From the NCBI GenBank assembly GCA_021904315.1, contig CM038917.1, positions 12,136,041 to 12,200,040 on the forward strand: 64,000 nt of DNA. The letters run 5' to 3'. The stretch comes from Sphagnum magellanicum (lineage: Eukaryota > Streptophyta > Sphagnopsida > Sphagnales > Sphagnaceae). Below are positions 39,268 to 51,919 of this stretch, piece after piece (the first letter of the stretch is position 1; the number at the start of each line of letters is the position of its first letter). Below the pieces are notes generated by a model, which saw only the letters and a list, made by a program, of their open reading frames with translations, did not search any database and had not been told where the DNA came from. The translations under genes were made by a program, and so were the position numbers.

Positions 39268-39876
39268 TGTGTGTAGTGATGTTCTGTCTGAGAACAGCTT
39301 CAACACCAGATCAACCAAAACTGTAATCACTGCAAGCATCCAAAACCACAATAAACACAATTAGCAGAAAAAAAGGACTGCTAATAGGTGCCAAACAGAA
39401 GACAAAAATTGATACTCTGAGTTAGTTGATGCAGTTTGCTGTCACAGAGGAAAAACAAAGCTCTGTCAAATGCAGTTGCAAATTGCAGAAAAAAAATCTC
39501 AACAACTCAAACAAAAAAGAGAAACAGCAAAGCTCCACTACCATCATCAACAATCCAAAGGTTATATACTACACACTCTGGGGCACAGGTCCACCATTCT
39601 GACAACACTTGGGTTTGTATGCATTTCTTTCATCAGGAAGGCACACTCTCAGTGTCAGCAGGCATATAGCACAACACAAAAGCCCTAAATCTTCACCACC
39701 CACAAAAAAGCATTCATAGAGTTCATCAACAAACAAACAAGCAAGCAAGTGCAACATCATGTCCATTTCTCCTCACTCCATTTCCCACTACTATTGGGAA
39801 CAGATCCACAAGCTCCATTTCATTATTCTCCGAGTCCACTTACTACAGAGACGAAAGGAAGGAAACACACACAAGA

Positions 39877-39913
<37 letters not shown>

Positions 39914-40450
39914 CAGGCGAACAAAAAGACTTTTGTTTCCAGGAAACCCAAATTGATGGTAGAGTCGAGACCAACTTCTTCAACCAACCAACTCCTGCAA
40001 TCCCCAAAACCCACCCACTGATGCAAACCAAGAAAATGCAAGAAGAAGAAGAAGAAGAAGAAGAAGAAGAAGAAGGGTGGTGATAGTCAAGAGAGCACCA
40101 ATACATATCCGCTACACGCACAACCTTGAAACCCAAAACTCAGAAACATAACGTCATTACTCTCTCTCTCTCTCTCTCTCACTCACTCACTCAAATATCT
40201 GTCCCTATCTCTCAAATCTGTGTCTCTCGGGGCGGCGCAACAACCCATAGATCGACACCTGTAAGAAGAAAAACAAAACCCACTCGCCCAAGAAAAAATA
40301 AAACCAACAAACAAAAAACCAAACAACCAAAAGCTCAGCAGCAGCAATATAGCTTACATCAATGTGATTACGATCGAGGTTTGTGGAAGAGTTGGGGACG
40401 AGAGAGTGTCGAGAGAGACACAGAGAGGGGGAGAGAGAGGGGGGGAGAGG
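39268..40450 (-). other. 5' leader and promoter region of the LPA1-like gene, microsatellite-rich
   Basis: In gene sense this holds GA tracts (plus-strand CT runs at about 39,880-39,912 and 40,160-40,180) and a TTC tract (plus-strand GAA run at about 40,041-40,075). A plausible leader-intron acceptor (GCTTGCAG) ends at about 39,330. No clear TATA box was identified. GA/CT tracts in leaders and core promoters are common in plants, so this fits a transcribed leader. Confidence 0.45.
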
Positions 40451-40835
40451 GGACATTTTGGGTGGATCATTATGGGTTGGAGAGTTTTGGGAGGATGGGA
40501 GACCTGTCGGGGGAAGAAGCTTCTCATAGAAGTTGGCGAGCGGCGAAGAGGAAGGAGACACGACGACACGGAGAGAGAGATTGTGTGTTGTGGGTGGGTC
40601 TTTCTTTCTTTCTTTCTTCGATGTGAGAGAGGAAATGCCAGCACTGCTGCTGCTACTGGCTGCTGATGGACCGATCGACGGGTAGGGCCTCCTGGTTACT
40701 TGCTTGCTGCTGGTGTTTGGGTCCTTCCTTCCTTGTTCTTCCTTCCTCCCAAGTGTGTGTGGGTGGGTGGGTGGTGCGTTGTGCTTGCGTGTGCGTGTGC
40801 GTTTTTTCCTCCACAGTTTGGAGATGGGCAATTGA

Positions 40836-41384
40836 ATGAAGAACAAGTGTCGAGAGGATCATCCGGTTGGTTGTTGCTCTTGTTGTGCATGTCAACACTT
40901 GTTACGTCTTCTTCACACGAGTACTACAACTACCATTCTCGTCCTCTCCCGACACTTCCGCCCACAGCAACATCCTCCCTCACTCCTTGCTGCTGCTGCT
41001 GCTGCTGCTGATCCTCCTCCTCCTCCTCCTCCTCCTACTACTACTATTACTACTACTCCTGCTGATGCTGGTGTACCCAAGAGCTCTTTTTTTCTGGATC
41101 AAATTTTGGGTGAAATTTTCATATCTTCATCATCAGCAGCAACATCAAACTCGTTGAATCTCCCATCCACAAGCATTGGAGCTCCACAAGTCCATCCACT
41201 TGTGAAGAAGAGAAAATTGGGTGAAATTTTCATCTCTTCATCACCACCACCACCACCACCATCATTTTGCAGCAACACCAGAAACTCCAAAACTATGAAT
41301 CTCCCACAAAACTTCAAGGATCTCCACAAGACAAGAAGGATCTTCACACCTTCTTGTCAAGAAAAATTGGTTGGGTTTTTATAA
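40836..41384 (+). other. Low-complexity open frame, divergent from the LPA1-like gene
   Basis: A 182-aa frame is rich in Pro, Ser, Thr and Ala runs, driven by CTG, CTC, CTA and CAC trinucleotide repeats at 40,990-41,060 and 41,240-41,260. A segment encoding LGEIFISSS occurs twice (about 41,107 and 41,219), showing local duplication. It could be the first exon of a divergent gene, but nothing downstream is recognised and the composition alone can keep a frame open. I do not call it a gene. Confidence 0.3.
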
Positions 41385-41659
41385 TCTTCACCACCAAACA
41401 AAAGGGGAAAAAAAAAGAATAAATATAACAACAAAAGGATCCTAAATCTTCCTTTGCCTCTAGCAATGTTTCCTAGTATAATTTGATTGGGTTGATGGTA
41501 AAAAATACATTGGGACTAGGGGTGATGGCTCATAGGGATGGCCCCTTTGTGTTAGGGACCACCACCACCACCACCACCACCACAAAGGGCTTGACTTGAG
41601 GGAAGACTATTGTCATCAACACTTTGTAAGTTGAGTCCAGTGTTGAGAATTAGCCAAAA

Positions 41660-41696
<37 letters not shown>

Positions 41697-43489
41697 TATA
41701 CCCTAATTCCATTTTGCACAAATTAGTGTAATGTAAAAGTTGAGGGTGAGGGCATTATAAAAATAAGGGCATTTGTAAGAGTTGGGTGCAAGCTTGATTT
41801 CGGTAATGCTCTTACCCATGAGAGGTGAGAGTTGGGTGCAAGCTTGTTTTGGGTAATGCTCTAAGAACCCACGAGCTTTACAAAGTGTACAAATTGATGC
41901 AAGAGTTGGGGGAGAATCAAAAGAAGAAGAGGGAAGAGCAAAAGGGCTTTATGTCATGAAAACAAAACACCCCCTTGTGGGTTGGAGGAATAATTGTGTG
42001 CTATATAATGTGCCCTCCAATTACATTATGAAAATTCTAAGAGGTTTTTACAATTGTAGAAAATATTTTTTTCCTCAAGAATACATTCATGGGTAGGAAT
42101 GAAAAATAATTTTCATGTGATATATATATATAATTTTTATTTATTTATTTTGACCATTCCATCATCGTGTAAAATAATGTGTTCAAATTTGTAGTCACCA
42201 TGTACACTACGTTTTCATGTATTTTGACTACTAAGCTGCCTCCCCCTTTGTCAAAATAAATAACTTAGTGGAATAATTTGGTCGTCTTCGCCATTGAAAG
42301 CTGGGTGGAATAATTTGCACCCTTGCCACCACTTTTCAAACTTGCAAAGGTGAAAACCCGTGTTGACCATGCTTTCATCTTCCCATCTTTTGCATCGTCA
42401 TTTTGGAACTATTGAAATTCGCCTTTTTCTTAAAAAAGTGTCATCTCCTTGTATTGTAAAAACCCTAAACTAAAAACCTCCTTTTGTCCCCTTTTTTTCA
42501 TCGTATTATCAACCATTGAAAACCAATAAGAACGACTCTTGAGTGACACTAGGTATCAACAAAGTTCCACCAAATGATATGAGAAATTCAAATGACAAAA
42601 AACTACATTGGTATGTAATTTCTCCATTTACATGTAGAAACATCAAAGTGTGGACCATTCAATTCACATAAAATTAACCATTGTTCTTATGGACATGTCG
42701 AAGAGGAACATAATATTATCATCATATGTATGTATGCATGTATGTATGTAGCTTCCTTTTGACATGCCTCTAGTCTCTATACATGCTCCTTGAATAAGGA
42801 GTTTGATGAGTCAAAAATGATTTGACATGAATCAACATATAAGCTAACTAGTGTCTAGAATTTGGCACCATGATCTACTTCCTTGCTTATTGTGCATGGC
42901 ACATTATTTCTTGTCAAACACATTCTTACTACTTCCGAGAACTTTGTGTACTTGTGAAATGCAATGATTTTTGTCAAAGGAGTTGATGGGTAGTAGTAGT
43001 AGTTAGGAGAGCTATGTTTCTATACATGGGGAGACACTTGGGAAGGTGGTGAGGGTTGGGTTTTAAGTATGTGGAAGCAGATTGAGACTTTTTTTGGGCC
43101 CTTTTTCCCATTATTCATGGGAATGAACGGTGCTCATGTATGTATCATTGTTGTTGTATTGGTATATAGGGTGCAACCTGAGTATACTAGTATTGAAAAA
43201 CATTACCAGTTGGGTAATGGGATCAATGTTTTTATTTCGAGTGAATTTTTTTTTCGACAAAAAAATTTCTCGAAAATTTTGGGAAATTTTGTTTTTTCCT
43301 AGTGTAATTTAGACCAATTTTGTCACTTTTGGGGCAAATTTCACCAAATTTTCAACATCACAAATATGAAAAAAAAAAAACACATTGTATGGGATTGAGG
43401 TAATTATCATGTTTTATATACCTGCCTTATACCAAGAAAAAATCAGCCTTTGGACCTAATATACCAATATACGAGGTTTAGGGTATGAA
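41385..43489. other. Intergenic DNA with microsatellites
   Basis: It contains a (CCA)n run at about 41,561-41,583, a (CA)n run at 41,661-41,692, a nearly duplicated GAGTTGGGTGCAAGCTTG segment at about 41,779 and 41,829, and a TATG-rich run near 42,725-42,750. No gene is supported. Confidence 0.5.
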
Positions 43490-43660
43490 AGGAGCCTTTG
43501 GAAGGTCTTTGCTCCAGGCTCACAAGGAGCTTTCAGGAGATCTTCCATGAAATTGTCACTCTAGGCTCTCCGCTCTCGAGCCTAGAGGGGTAGGCTCGTG
43601 AGTAGCCTTTGGGAGATCTTCGGTGAAATTTCTTCACTCCAGACCAAAGCAAAGAAATTC
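43490..43660. repeat. Degenerate tandem repeat
   Basis: Three related segments begin near 43,490, 43,528 and 43,597. The last two share GGAGATCTTC(C/G), GTGAAATT and CACTC, and the first keeps GAGCCTTTGGAAGGTCTT and CTCCAGGCTC. Copies are unequal in length. A GGCTC word marks several of the joins. Confidence 0.5.
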
Positions 43661-44269
43661 CACCTGGTAAGGCACCCTCCAAATACACTAATGAATTTTC
43701 TCTGAGCTTGTTGTTGCATACCCAATTCCAGTACCTGGGCAGGTGTAAATTATTTTTAAAAAAAATAGAATAAATTTTATTTTTAAAAAAAAGGAATAAA
43801 AAACCCATTTCAGGATCACTTTGGTATATTCAAAAGTCAGTACTAGTACTACTTTGCAATCATTTAAACGCTAAATTCTGTCTTTAAAATGTAAAATGTG
43901 TTTACCTATTTCAGCCCAAAAAAATTTTTAAAATAAAATAAGATAAAATAATGTTGAAGGAAAAAGAACAGAAGGTTCTTCTGTAACAAAGCTCCAAATC
44001 CAGACTTTACACTGGCTTGCAAGGTACTATGGAACAATGCAAAAGTTCATTTGGTCCCACACTTGTTAGGAATGTGTACACTAGGTGTCTAGTATCTAAA
44101 CTACATGAGTTAATAATGTTCACAATATCACTTGCATATCATCATCATTGTCATCTCTTTGTTTTGTTTTGAAGGCATCATCAAGTGATAAAAGTACTTG
44201 CAAGTGTGTGTGTGTGTGTCTCTCTCTCTCTCAAGTTTCTTCTAGAAGTTGAGTTCTGAGTTCTGGATG

Positions 44270-44540
44270 AGGGAATTTTTCTTTCATTCTTTCTTTCTTT
44301 CACAAAGTTTGCACGATGCACCCTGTCCTGAACATACTCTCGAAGACAAAGACAAACGGGGGAATTTTTCTTTCTTTCTTTCTTTCTTTCTTGCACAAAG
44401 TTTGCATGATGCACCGTGACCTGAACATACTCTCTAAGACAAAGACAAACGACAGCAATTCCCCTTCTCCCTCCCGATGCACCCTGACCTGAACATACTC
44501 TCTAAGACAAAGACAAACGACAGCAATTCCCTTCTCCCTC
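44270..44540. repeat. Three-copy direct repeat with TTTC tracts
   Basis: A ~44-bp core starting GATGCACC and ending AAGACAAAGACAAACG occurs at about 44,315, 44,408 and 44,476. The first two copies are preceded by (TTTC)n and CACAAAGTTTGCA, while the second and third are followed by ACAGCAATTCCC and CTTCTCCCTCC. The offset flanks suggest two successive unequal duplications. Confidence 0.9.
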
Positions 44541-44754
44541 CCTCCTTAAAGTACCACCAATTCTTAGTACCACCGTTTCTACTAAGAGGATGATGCTCGG
44601 ATTTAATTATTTCTCAGTCATAGGCCAGCCTCCCTCCTAATGCATCATCGTCGGTAGTAGTTGTTGTGGGGTCACCCAATATGCAATACTAAATGCTTGG
44701 TTAATTGCCAAGTTGACTTCTCTTATTTTGCTATTTTGCCCAAGTGAACATTTC
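44541..44754. other. Short unassigned spacer
   Basis: No feature recognised between the TTTC-linked repeat and the dispersed repeat that follows. Confidence 0.4.
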
Positions 44755-45110
44755 CTCTTTGGTAAGTCCCACCTTGCTAAAATTCTAAAACACTTGGTTA
44801 GTTTACTTCACTAAGTCCTCAAGTTCACGTTGTTAAATTGTCAACTCCACATTGGCAAATCATCAACTTCTCGTTGTCAAATTGTCGACTCTCCATTGCC
44901 AATGTTGTTACATTGTTAACTTTCCAAGTCAATTTCATTTTGCAAGCAGTTCAAATGCTCTTCAAACTGCCCTAAATATTATTTTTTTATTGGCTGCCCA
45001 ATGCTTAAAGTTGATTCCTTGGTCACCCAAAGATTTGTTTTGGGTTCTTTCTTTTTGGGATGTGGGTGGAGACAAGGTGAGAAAGGGCTTTAATTAGCAA
45101 CCTTTACCCT
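44755..45110 (+). repeat. Dispersed repeat, inverted pair left arm
   Basis: This matches the reverse complement of about 50,075-50,510. The shared order is: runs of CAACTCCACATTGNCAAA-type words, an AATGCTCTTCAAA block, a TTGGCTGCCCAATGCTTAA- or TTGGTTGCCTCATGCTTAA-type block, TTCCTTGGT(C/T)(A/G)CCCAAA, and AATTAGCAACC. Related words also occur at 16,440-16,720. The conserved frames in both arms are similar but low in complexity, so coding is unproven. Confidence 0.7.
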
Positions 45111-45114
45111 CTGA

Positions 45115-45780
45115 CCTAATTGTATCTACTTACCTACCCACCTAGGCTACCTAGTTATTTAGTTAAGCTACCTATCTACTTATTCAAGTTATCAACTTAC
45201 CTAGTTACTCAAACTACTTACCCCCATACCTAGGCTACTTACCCACCCACCTACCTACCTTGGTTACCAACCTATCTACCTCCTTATTCATTTAAGGAAC
45301 CTAACTACTTTAAAATACTTATGTAGTTACCTACCTTTGTACCTATGCTACTTAACACCTACCTTGGTTTCCAACTTATCTACCTATCCACCTATTTAAT
45401 GTACCTATCCAATGTATCTATCCATTTATTTGCTTACATACCTAAGCTACTTATCCACCTATTTTGTTTCCAACCAACCTAATTAACACCTTAGGCAAGT
45501 GGGTAGGTAATCAAGGTAGGGAGTAGGTAGCATAGGTAAGAAGGCAAGTAAAGACAAAGGTATCCTAAGTAGGTAGGTAGTTTTAATGGGTTGTTGCATG
45601 TAGGTAAGTAGGTTGGTAATTTAACTAGATGGGTAGGTTGTCTAAGTAAGCATGTAAGTATTTAAATAGGTGCACTAGGTAGGTGGGTAGGTAGCCTAAA
45701 TAAATTGGTAGGCAACATAGGTGAGTACATAAGTAACCTAGGTAAGTGGGTAGATAGGTAGGATATATAATGTGGTTTTT
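45115..45780. repeat. ACCT/AGGT array with mid-point strand flip
   Basis: From about 45,115 to 45,485 the plus strand is full of CTACCTACC, ACCTAGG and TTACCTACC words. From about 45,490 to 45,775 it carries the complements (GGTAGGTAG, AAGTAGGTAGG). The centre lies near 45,487. The arms are not exact copies, so any hairpin would be imperfect. Confidence 0.75.
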
Positions 45781-48725
45781 TTTTCCAAAGTATGGAGAGT
45801 GCCAAAATGGTTACCCCTCAACAGGATAATGGAGGGTGTTTTGCTATAGGCTAATTTTTAATGAAAAAAAAAACATGTTACCTTTTTTATAAAAACTATT
45901 TGTGTAATTATTATTTTTCAATGAAGCATATTTCACTAGTTTGTCTTCATAATTATCATACATTTGGTGATTGTATAATTTGATTTTTCATTTACAATTA
46001 TTGGTATAGTTTAATTTCATAATAGCAATTCACCATAAACAACCTTAGGAAAAATTATATAACAACAATTCATTACTAAAACTTTGACATACAAATTCTA
46101 CAATGAATGAAATTTCCAAACAACAATTCAATATTAAAAATTGCATCCTAAATCAGTATGTATTCCACCCTTTTTTGAATGGAATGCCAAGAAACCATCA
46201 TAGTGGTTTTGGACTTGTGCATAGTATACTACACTAGGGAAACAAGTTGTGTGACAACAATTCCATGTATTTTCCACCCAACCACCCTTGTACAATGGTT
46301 GTTTAGTGTTTTAATCCACCATATGGGTGGTTCATATATGGACATGGTTTAATGTTGTGTTACCACATACCTAGCTCAACTAAACTAAGGTATATACCCT
46401 AGGGCAAGCTAGGTACCCTATGTTAAGTACCCTAAACAACCTAGGCAAAAAATGAACCTACTATAAGAAACTAAGTAATTGAGCCAAGATAGGAAAGTTA
46501 GTAAGGTGATTGCACACCAAATAGTGCATAAATGAATTGTCATAGAGGTATTTTTTGCAAAGGTCAAGGCATGTTGCTACAATACAAATTGGAACAACCT
46601 TAAATGTTTGAAAGGGATTCAACTAATCAATGTAACATATTTGTAGAATCATAAAAAGAAAATTGGAAATAAAATTTTATCATTTCATTATGAGATGTAC
46701 TTTTGAAGTGATGCAAATCCTCAATCACAACTCGTAAAAGCCATTTATGGATTCATATTAAATAATTTATAAATACAAAATATTACATTCATTTTCTAAT
46801 ATGATCATGGTGTTATTGTAATACAAAAAATCAAGGTTAAGCATGCAAACCTTGATATTTAATTTGATGAATCTTCATGAAACTATAAATCTGCATAAAA
46901 GTTCGTAACTTATTAAAACCAAAGAATTGTGAGAATCTCTTTTACAAGAAAGGAAATTAGTATAGCACATCTTTTGTGCCAAATAGAAAATTTAGAATAC
47001 AACAATTTAAGTATCCATTAAAATATTTTAAAAAAATTTGATACCTTGCTAAAAACCATTTTTCCTATGTTTTATGGACTCCACATGTGCTATTTTTGGT
47101 CCATCTTAGTGTGCAACTACCTAGTAGCTTAACATGGCTAAATAATTTGCAAATGTAAGGACTTGAACCTTGCACCTTCATGTTGAGGGTTCAAATCTTT
47201 AACCATCGTATCACATTCCTTTTATATAATAATAATTATCACCATATTATCATAAACATATCTTTCTAGCAACCTAAACAACCTAACTTAGGTTAACCTA
47301 GGTCTACCTAAAACTAACCTAAGTTAATTTGATCTCACCCAAGCTGACCTAGGGTTAATTTAAAGTAATTTAGGCCCTCATAAACTAATTTAAGGTTATT
47401 TAAAGTTAGTTTAATTAAGATCATCACTTACTTAAATTAACCTATACTTAGTTTAACCTACCTAAAAGGCTAAAATAGGTTGACTTAGTAAACTAACCTA
47501 TGCATACATATGTAATATGACTTAGGTGTACATAGGTAATATGATCTAGGTGTACATATATGAAATTTTTATACAAAATTTGGAAAAAAAAATTGTACAA
47601 TGATCTTGGACACTAAAGTGCCACTACATTCACATTTTAAAGGTGAATCCATTGGCATGCCCATGTATAGGACATGGCCAATGGTATCTTCCACCCAATA
47701 ACTAATTGGGTGGAATGTTCTAATGGTTTAAAACACAATTTTTAACAATGATTATGCCACCATCATTTTTACAAATATATTTGATCTCTCATTTTGTGAC
47801 TTCCTTCCATAAGTGCAATTGCATCATCATATAAGAAACTAAACAATGTGAAAAACAAAATTAATTGAACATTTTAATACAGAAGTCACAAAGAATAGTT
47901 AGTTAATTTCATAGCTAGTTTTTCATGAAGGAAATAATGTTAAATGTTTTTTCATCTTCAATAGACCCCAACACCTAAACCATCTCTATTTCGGCCAATT
48001 TCACATGTTGGTTGAGTTTTTGACTAAAAATAATAGAAGAACCAATTTCATCTATCATTTAGAAACTAGATTCAAATTTGAATGTTCAACCATTACCCCA
48101 TCTGCATTCTGGGACATGGTGAACCTAAAAAATGAAAATTATACATCAAACAAATGTGAATTTAGAAAAGGCATGACCATAATCCTTCCAACATCTTGTG
48201 AATCACCAAAAAAAATCCGATAACATTCAAATGTAAAAGGAATGAATCTTTTGATACAACATAAGTTACCAAGTACTAAAGGTATACAATGCGAAAGGCC
48301 ATCATGATTTCATGGTTAGGAAATTGCATTTTAAATTCTCAAAACAATGTTTGGATTGCTCAACACAACAAATGCGAAATCAATTTAATGTGCCATGCAA
48401 TGCACATTGATTAAAAAAAAGGAGCAAACTTAGATTTTAGTTGTGAAATTACTTAATGCAATATCTTTAGAATACATAATCTCTGTCACAACCAAGGCAC
48501 CTTTGAGCCAAGCTCCTCATTTGAAAGCTTTTCATATTTAACCATGCACTTAAAGAGGATTCTAATGATATTATTTGTATTTGCACCCATTTCCACACAT
48601 TCCAAGGTTAATAAAATTAGAACTGAATGTCAAATTTTTTATGACATAAAGATGGATGTTAATCCCTTGTTGGTTGTCTATTATAGTGACCTCATTTACA
48701 CTCACAGAAAAAAAAATTAACTCTA
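45781..48725. other. AT-rich intergenic DNA
   Basis: 47,270-47,540 is dense in AACCTAGGTTAA-like words (TTAACCTAGG, TAACCTAAGTTAA) and forms many short palindromes. Open frames such as 48,005-48,223 are not recognised. No gene is supported. Confidence 0.45.
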
Positions 48726-49524
48726 AAGTGAAAACACGCTATGGTGGCTCCCTTTGGGGTGTCACGTTGTATTACTTTTTCATAGGTGTGCATGTTTGAG
48801 TGTATCCCATTTCAAAATTTTGAAAGAATTTCACAATATTTTTGCATATTATGTTAAAATATAACCTAGGAAAGATATTAGAAAATAAATGATTTCACTT
48901 CATTCTATAAAATGGGATATTAAAGTATATTTATGGAAACAAATGTAGTGTATCTATGTACTCAAAAACACAAAATTAATTTAAATGGTTTTTAATCCTT
49001 ATGAAAGTTGAAGGTATATTGACCCATGTCATTTCACATAGTTTGAACCATATTTGATACCATGTAAATGATTTGAAAATTTGCATTGCAAAAATTGAGT
49101 TTTTTTAACAAAGATGTGATAAATGTGTGGTAAATTCAAATTTTAACAAGTAATCAATTCACATGAAAGATGACAAGCATAACTAGATGGACCATATTTT
49201 AAATTTCATTAAAATTGATTATTTTAATGACTTATGAAGCCTTAAAATTAGTGCAATAAAAATGAAACAATGGCCTTATTATACCAATATATATATTATA
49301 AATATACCCATGGATATTTCAATATAGATAATGAAATTTATTATTATTTTCAAAATAATATTACATGACACTAGTTTTGTAAAAATAATAATCATAGGGC
49401 CCAAAAACCAAAATTGATTCCCAAAATTAAATGTATCATATTTTTGAAACAATTATATTATATAAACTATACCACTAAACCTAAAACTATTCCAAAAGGG
49501 GTCATTGTAGTGTGTTATCACCCT
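48726..49524. mobile_element. Non-autonomous DNA element, copy B (799 bp)
   Basis: This is the partner of 13,350-14,152 in the same orientation. The left end AAGTGAAAACACGCTATGG pairs with the reverse complement of the right end (…GTAGTGTGTTATCACCCT). The inverted match extends about 33 bp to a shared TTTGG. The body aligns with copy A along its length with many substitutions and small indels, so both are old. Confidence 0.75.
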
Positions 49525-50074
49525 CCATGCACAACACTTTGAATGTTATTAAGGATGTTATCATGCATTACATCGTCCATTCTTCACCCATTACTATCCA
49601 TCCAATGTTTTTAAAGATTTTTTAAAACTTTCAAATGCAAAAAAATTCCTTAATTCCTTAAAATGTATACATAAAGTGATTGTGGCTAAGAAGGTGAAAA
49701 ATTATAATGAATTGAATTACTTTTTTTAAAGACCCAAAATGAACACTATAATGCATCAAACTCAAAACAAATTCAATGTGTTTGCTAACATATATCCTTT
49801 CATTATTTGCACAAGAAGAATCTTTGAAAAGGTGAAACCCTAAAGCCTTGAAGGATTGGTTGGTGATGGAGCCTGAAAACACACATCACATGTTGAGGAT
49901 GGAAACCCTACCCTCTTTTTTTTTTGGTGCACAAGTTAATGTAAGGGGTATTTTGGGTGATATTTTCAAATAAAATCTTCATGCCATTTTGCCATTCTAT
50001 TTTTTACTCACCTTATAATTATAATTTTTTATTATAACTTGCCCAAAAAAAAACCCCTACCACATAGGAATGTA
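49525..50074. other. Intergenic spacer
   Basis: No feature recognised. AT-rich, with T runs near 49,918. Confidence 0.4.
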
Positions 50075-50510
50075 GTTAGGTTAATACACTAAGTAAGAGG
50101 GTAGGTTGCTAATCAAAGCACCATGCCACCCCACATCCCCCTCCTCCCCCCCCCCCCCCCCACCCACCCACCCCAAAGAGGAAAGAACAAAAAAAAAAAA
50201 AGTTTGGGCAACCAAGGAATAAATGTTAAGCATGAGGCAACCAAAAACCAAAATTTTATTTTGGGCACTTTGAAGAGCATTAGGGCAGCCCCCAAAAATG
50301 AAGACAACTTGGAAAGTAAGCAATGCAACATTGGGCCATTGTGAAGTTGATGATTTGGCCACATGGAGCCGACAATTTTGGCAAATGGGGACTTGGCAAT
50401 TTTGGCAATGTGGAGTTGACAATTTTGGCAATGTGAAGAACTTTACGACTTAACAAAGGCAACTAAACCCTAAACACTTTTTAGCATTTTAGCAATGTGA
50501 ACTTGATAAA
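50075..50510 (-). repeat. Dispersed repeat, inverted pair right arm
   Basis: This is the reverse-complement partner of 44,755-45,110. It carries a long poly-C tract at about 50,143-50,161 and three successive GACAATTTTGGCAA / CAATGTGGAG units near 50,365-50,435, which form a small tandem array of about 24-bp period. Confidence 0.7.
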
Positions 50511-51694
50511 CAAGAGACTTGACGAAAAAATTTAAAATGAGAAAAATAAACTTAGAAAAATAATAAGAGAGCATTTTGGTCTTACTAATTACTTGCATCT
50601 ATCTATTCATGGTTTACCCAATTAATACTAAATATTTCTTAGGATGAAAGCTAATGATACAATATCATAAAAATTCAGGAAAATTTATTAATTTTAATTT
50701 TTTTTACAAAATTTAAAAAAAATAAATTGAAAAATTAAAAAATCAAAAAAATATTTTTCAAATTAAAAAAATTAAAAATAAAAAAAATACAAAGTCTTGA
50801 CACAATGATTTAAAATTTTTTTTTTTATAGATGGAGTTGACATAGAAATCTACAAGCTTTTTCCTTGGGGATGCTAATTTTGTCTTTTTTCACAAAGTCT
50901 AGCCTAAAAGTCCGTGTGGGCCATCATGCCCGGAAGATAACCCAATGTCAACCCACGTTCTTCATGTCTTGAGGGTGGGTTGGTGGGGTCAAACAAACGT
51001 GGGTTAGTTATGGTTGTCTAGCTAAACCAAGGTGGTTTAATTTTGTACTAACCATTCACATGCATCGACTACCTATTTGGTAGTCACCGAGGAGTGCCCC
51101 TAGGGGCTCTTAGTGACCATATTAAGCCCCCAATAAATATTAGATTTGAACTTAAAAGACATTGATTTATTTAGGTCTATGTATGTATGTATGGGGGGAT
51201 ATTTAAATTTTAATATTTAGAAAATAATTTAAAATGGATTTTGGGATTTTTACCATGGTTAGCAACAATGTGAGTGTTTGGTTCACCCAAAGCCATAGAA
51301 GCCCCACTTAAAAGAGTTCTTATGTACGTACCTAATTTATTCTATTTGCCTATGGTTATATACCACGGTTGGTTGGTTGGTTGGTCGGGGTGTATAGGCT
51401 TGCTGCACTTGTGTCAACTATTAACCCTAGTAGAAGGACCTTATGAGGACCTCCGTCATACCAGCCAAAAATCAGCCTTTGACCCAAAATACCAAAGGAC
51501 CAGGCTCGTAAGTTCAAAAGTCGATACGAGAACCAACAGACCAACTCCGATTCACCCACTTACATAAATAAATAAATAAATAAATAGGTAGTTAGTGTGA
51601 GGCGGAAGTCCGAGGGTTAACTTAGGGTTAACATGATAGGTTACCCAATGTGGAACCTTGTGGTTTAGTAACTAAACTTAAGTTATGGGTTCAT
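50511..51694. other. Intergenic DNA
   Basis: It is A/T-homopolymer-rich at 50,690-50,830. TGTATG and GGTTGGTTGG runs occur at about 51,180 and 51,368. No gene is supported. Confidence 0.4.
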
Positions 51695-51919
51695 AATGGA
51701 TGAAGTTTCTAATGGATGAGGTTTCTTTCCAATGGATGAAGTTTCTAATGGATGAGGTTTCTTTTCAATGGATGAACTTTCTAATGGATGAGGTTTCTTT
51801 CCAATGGATGAAGTTTCTAATGGATGAGGCTTCTTTCCAATGGATGAAGTTCCTAATGGATGAGGTTTCTTTCCAATGGATGAAGTTTCTAATGGATGAG
51901 GTTTCTTTCCAATGGATGG
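51695..51919. repeat. 36-bp minisatellite, 6.2 copies
   Basis: The unit AATGGATGAAGTTTCT plus AATGGATGAGGTTTCTTTCC (16 + 20 bp) starts at 51,695, 51,731, 51,767, 51,803, 51,839 and 51,875, with a partial copy from 51,911. Each unit is itself a diverged internal duplication. Because 36 is a multiple of 3 and the unit lacks stops, frames stay open on both strands (51,700-51,975 plus; 51,683-51,928 minus). These are repeat artefacts rather than genes. Confidence 0.95.

Noticed and set aside
45115-45780. CRISPR or telomere-like array
   Set aside because: There are no regular spacers, and the unit is ACCT, not a plant telomere unit. The genome is a plant's.
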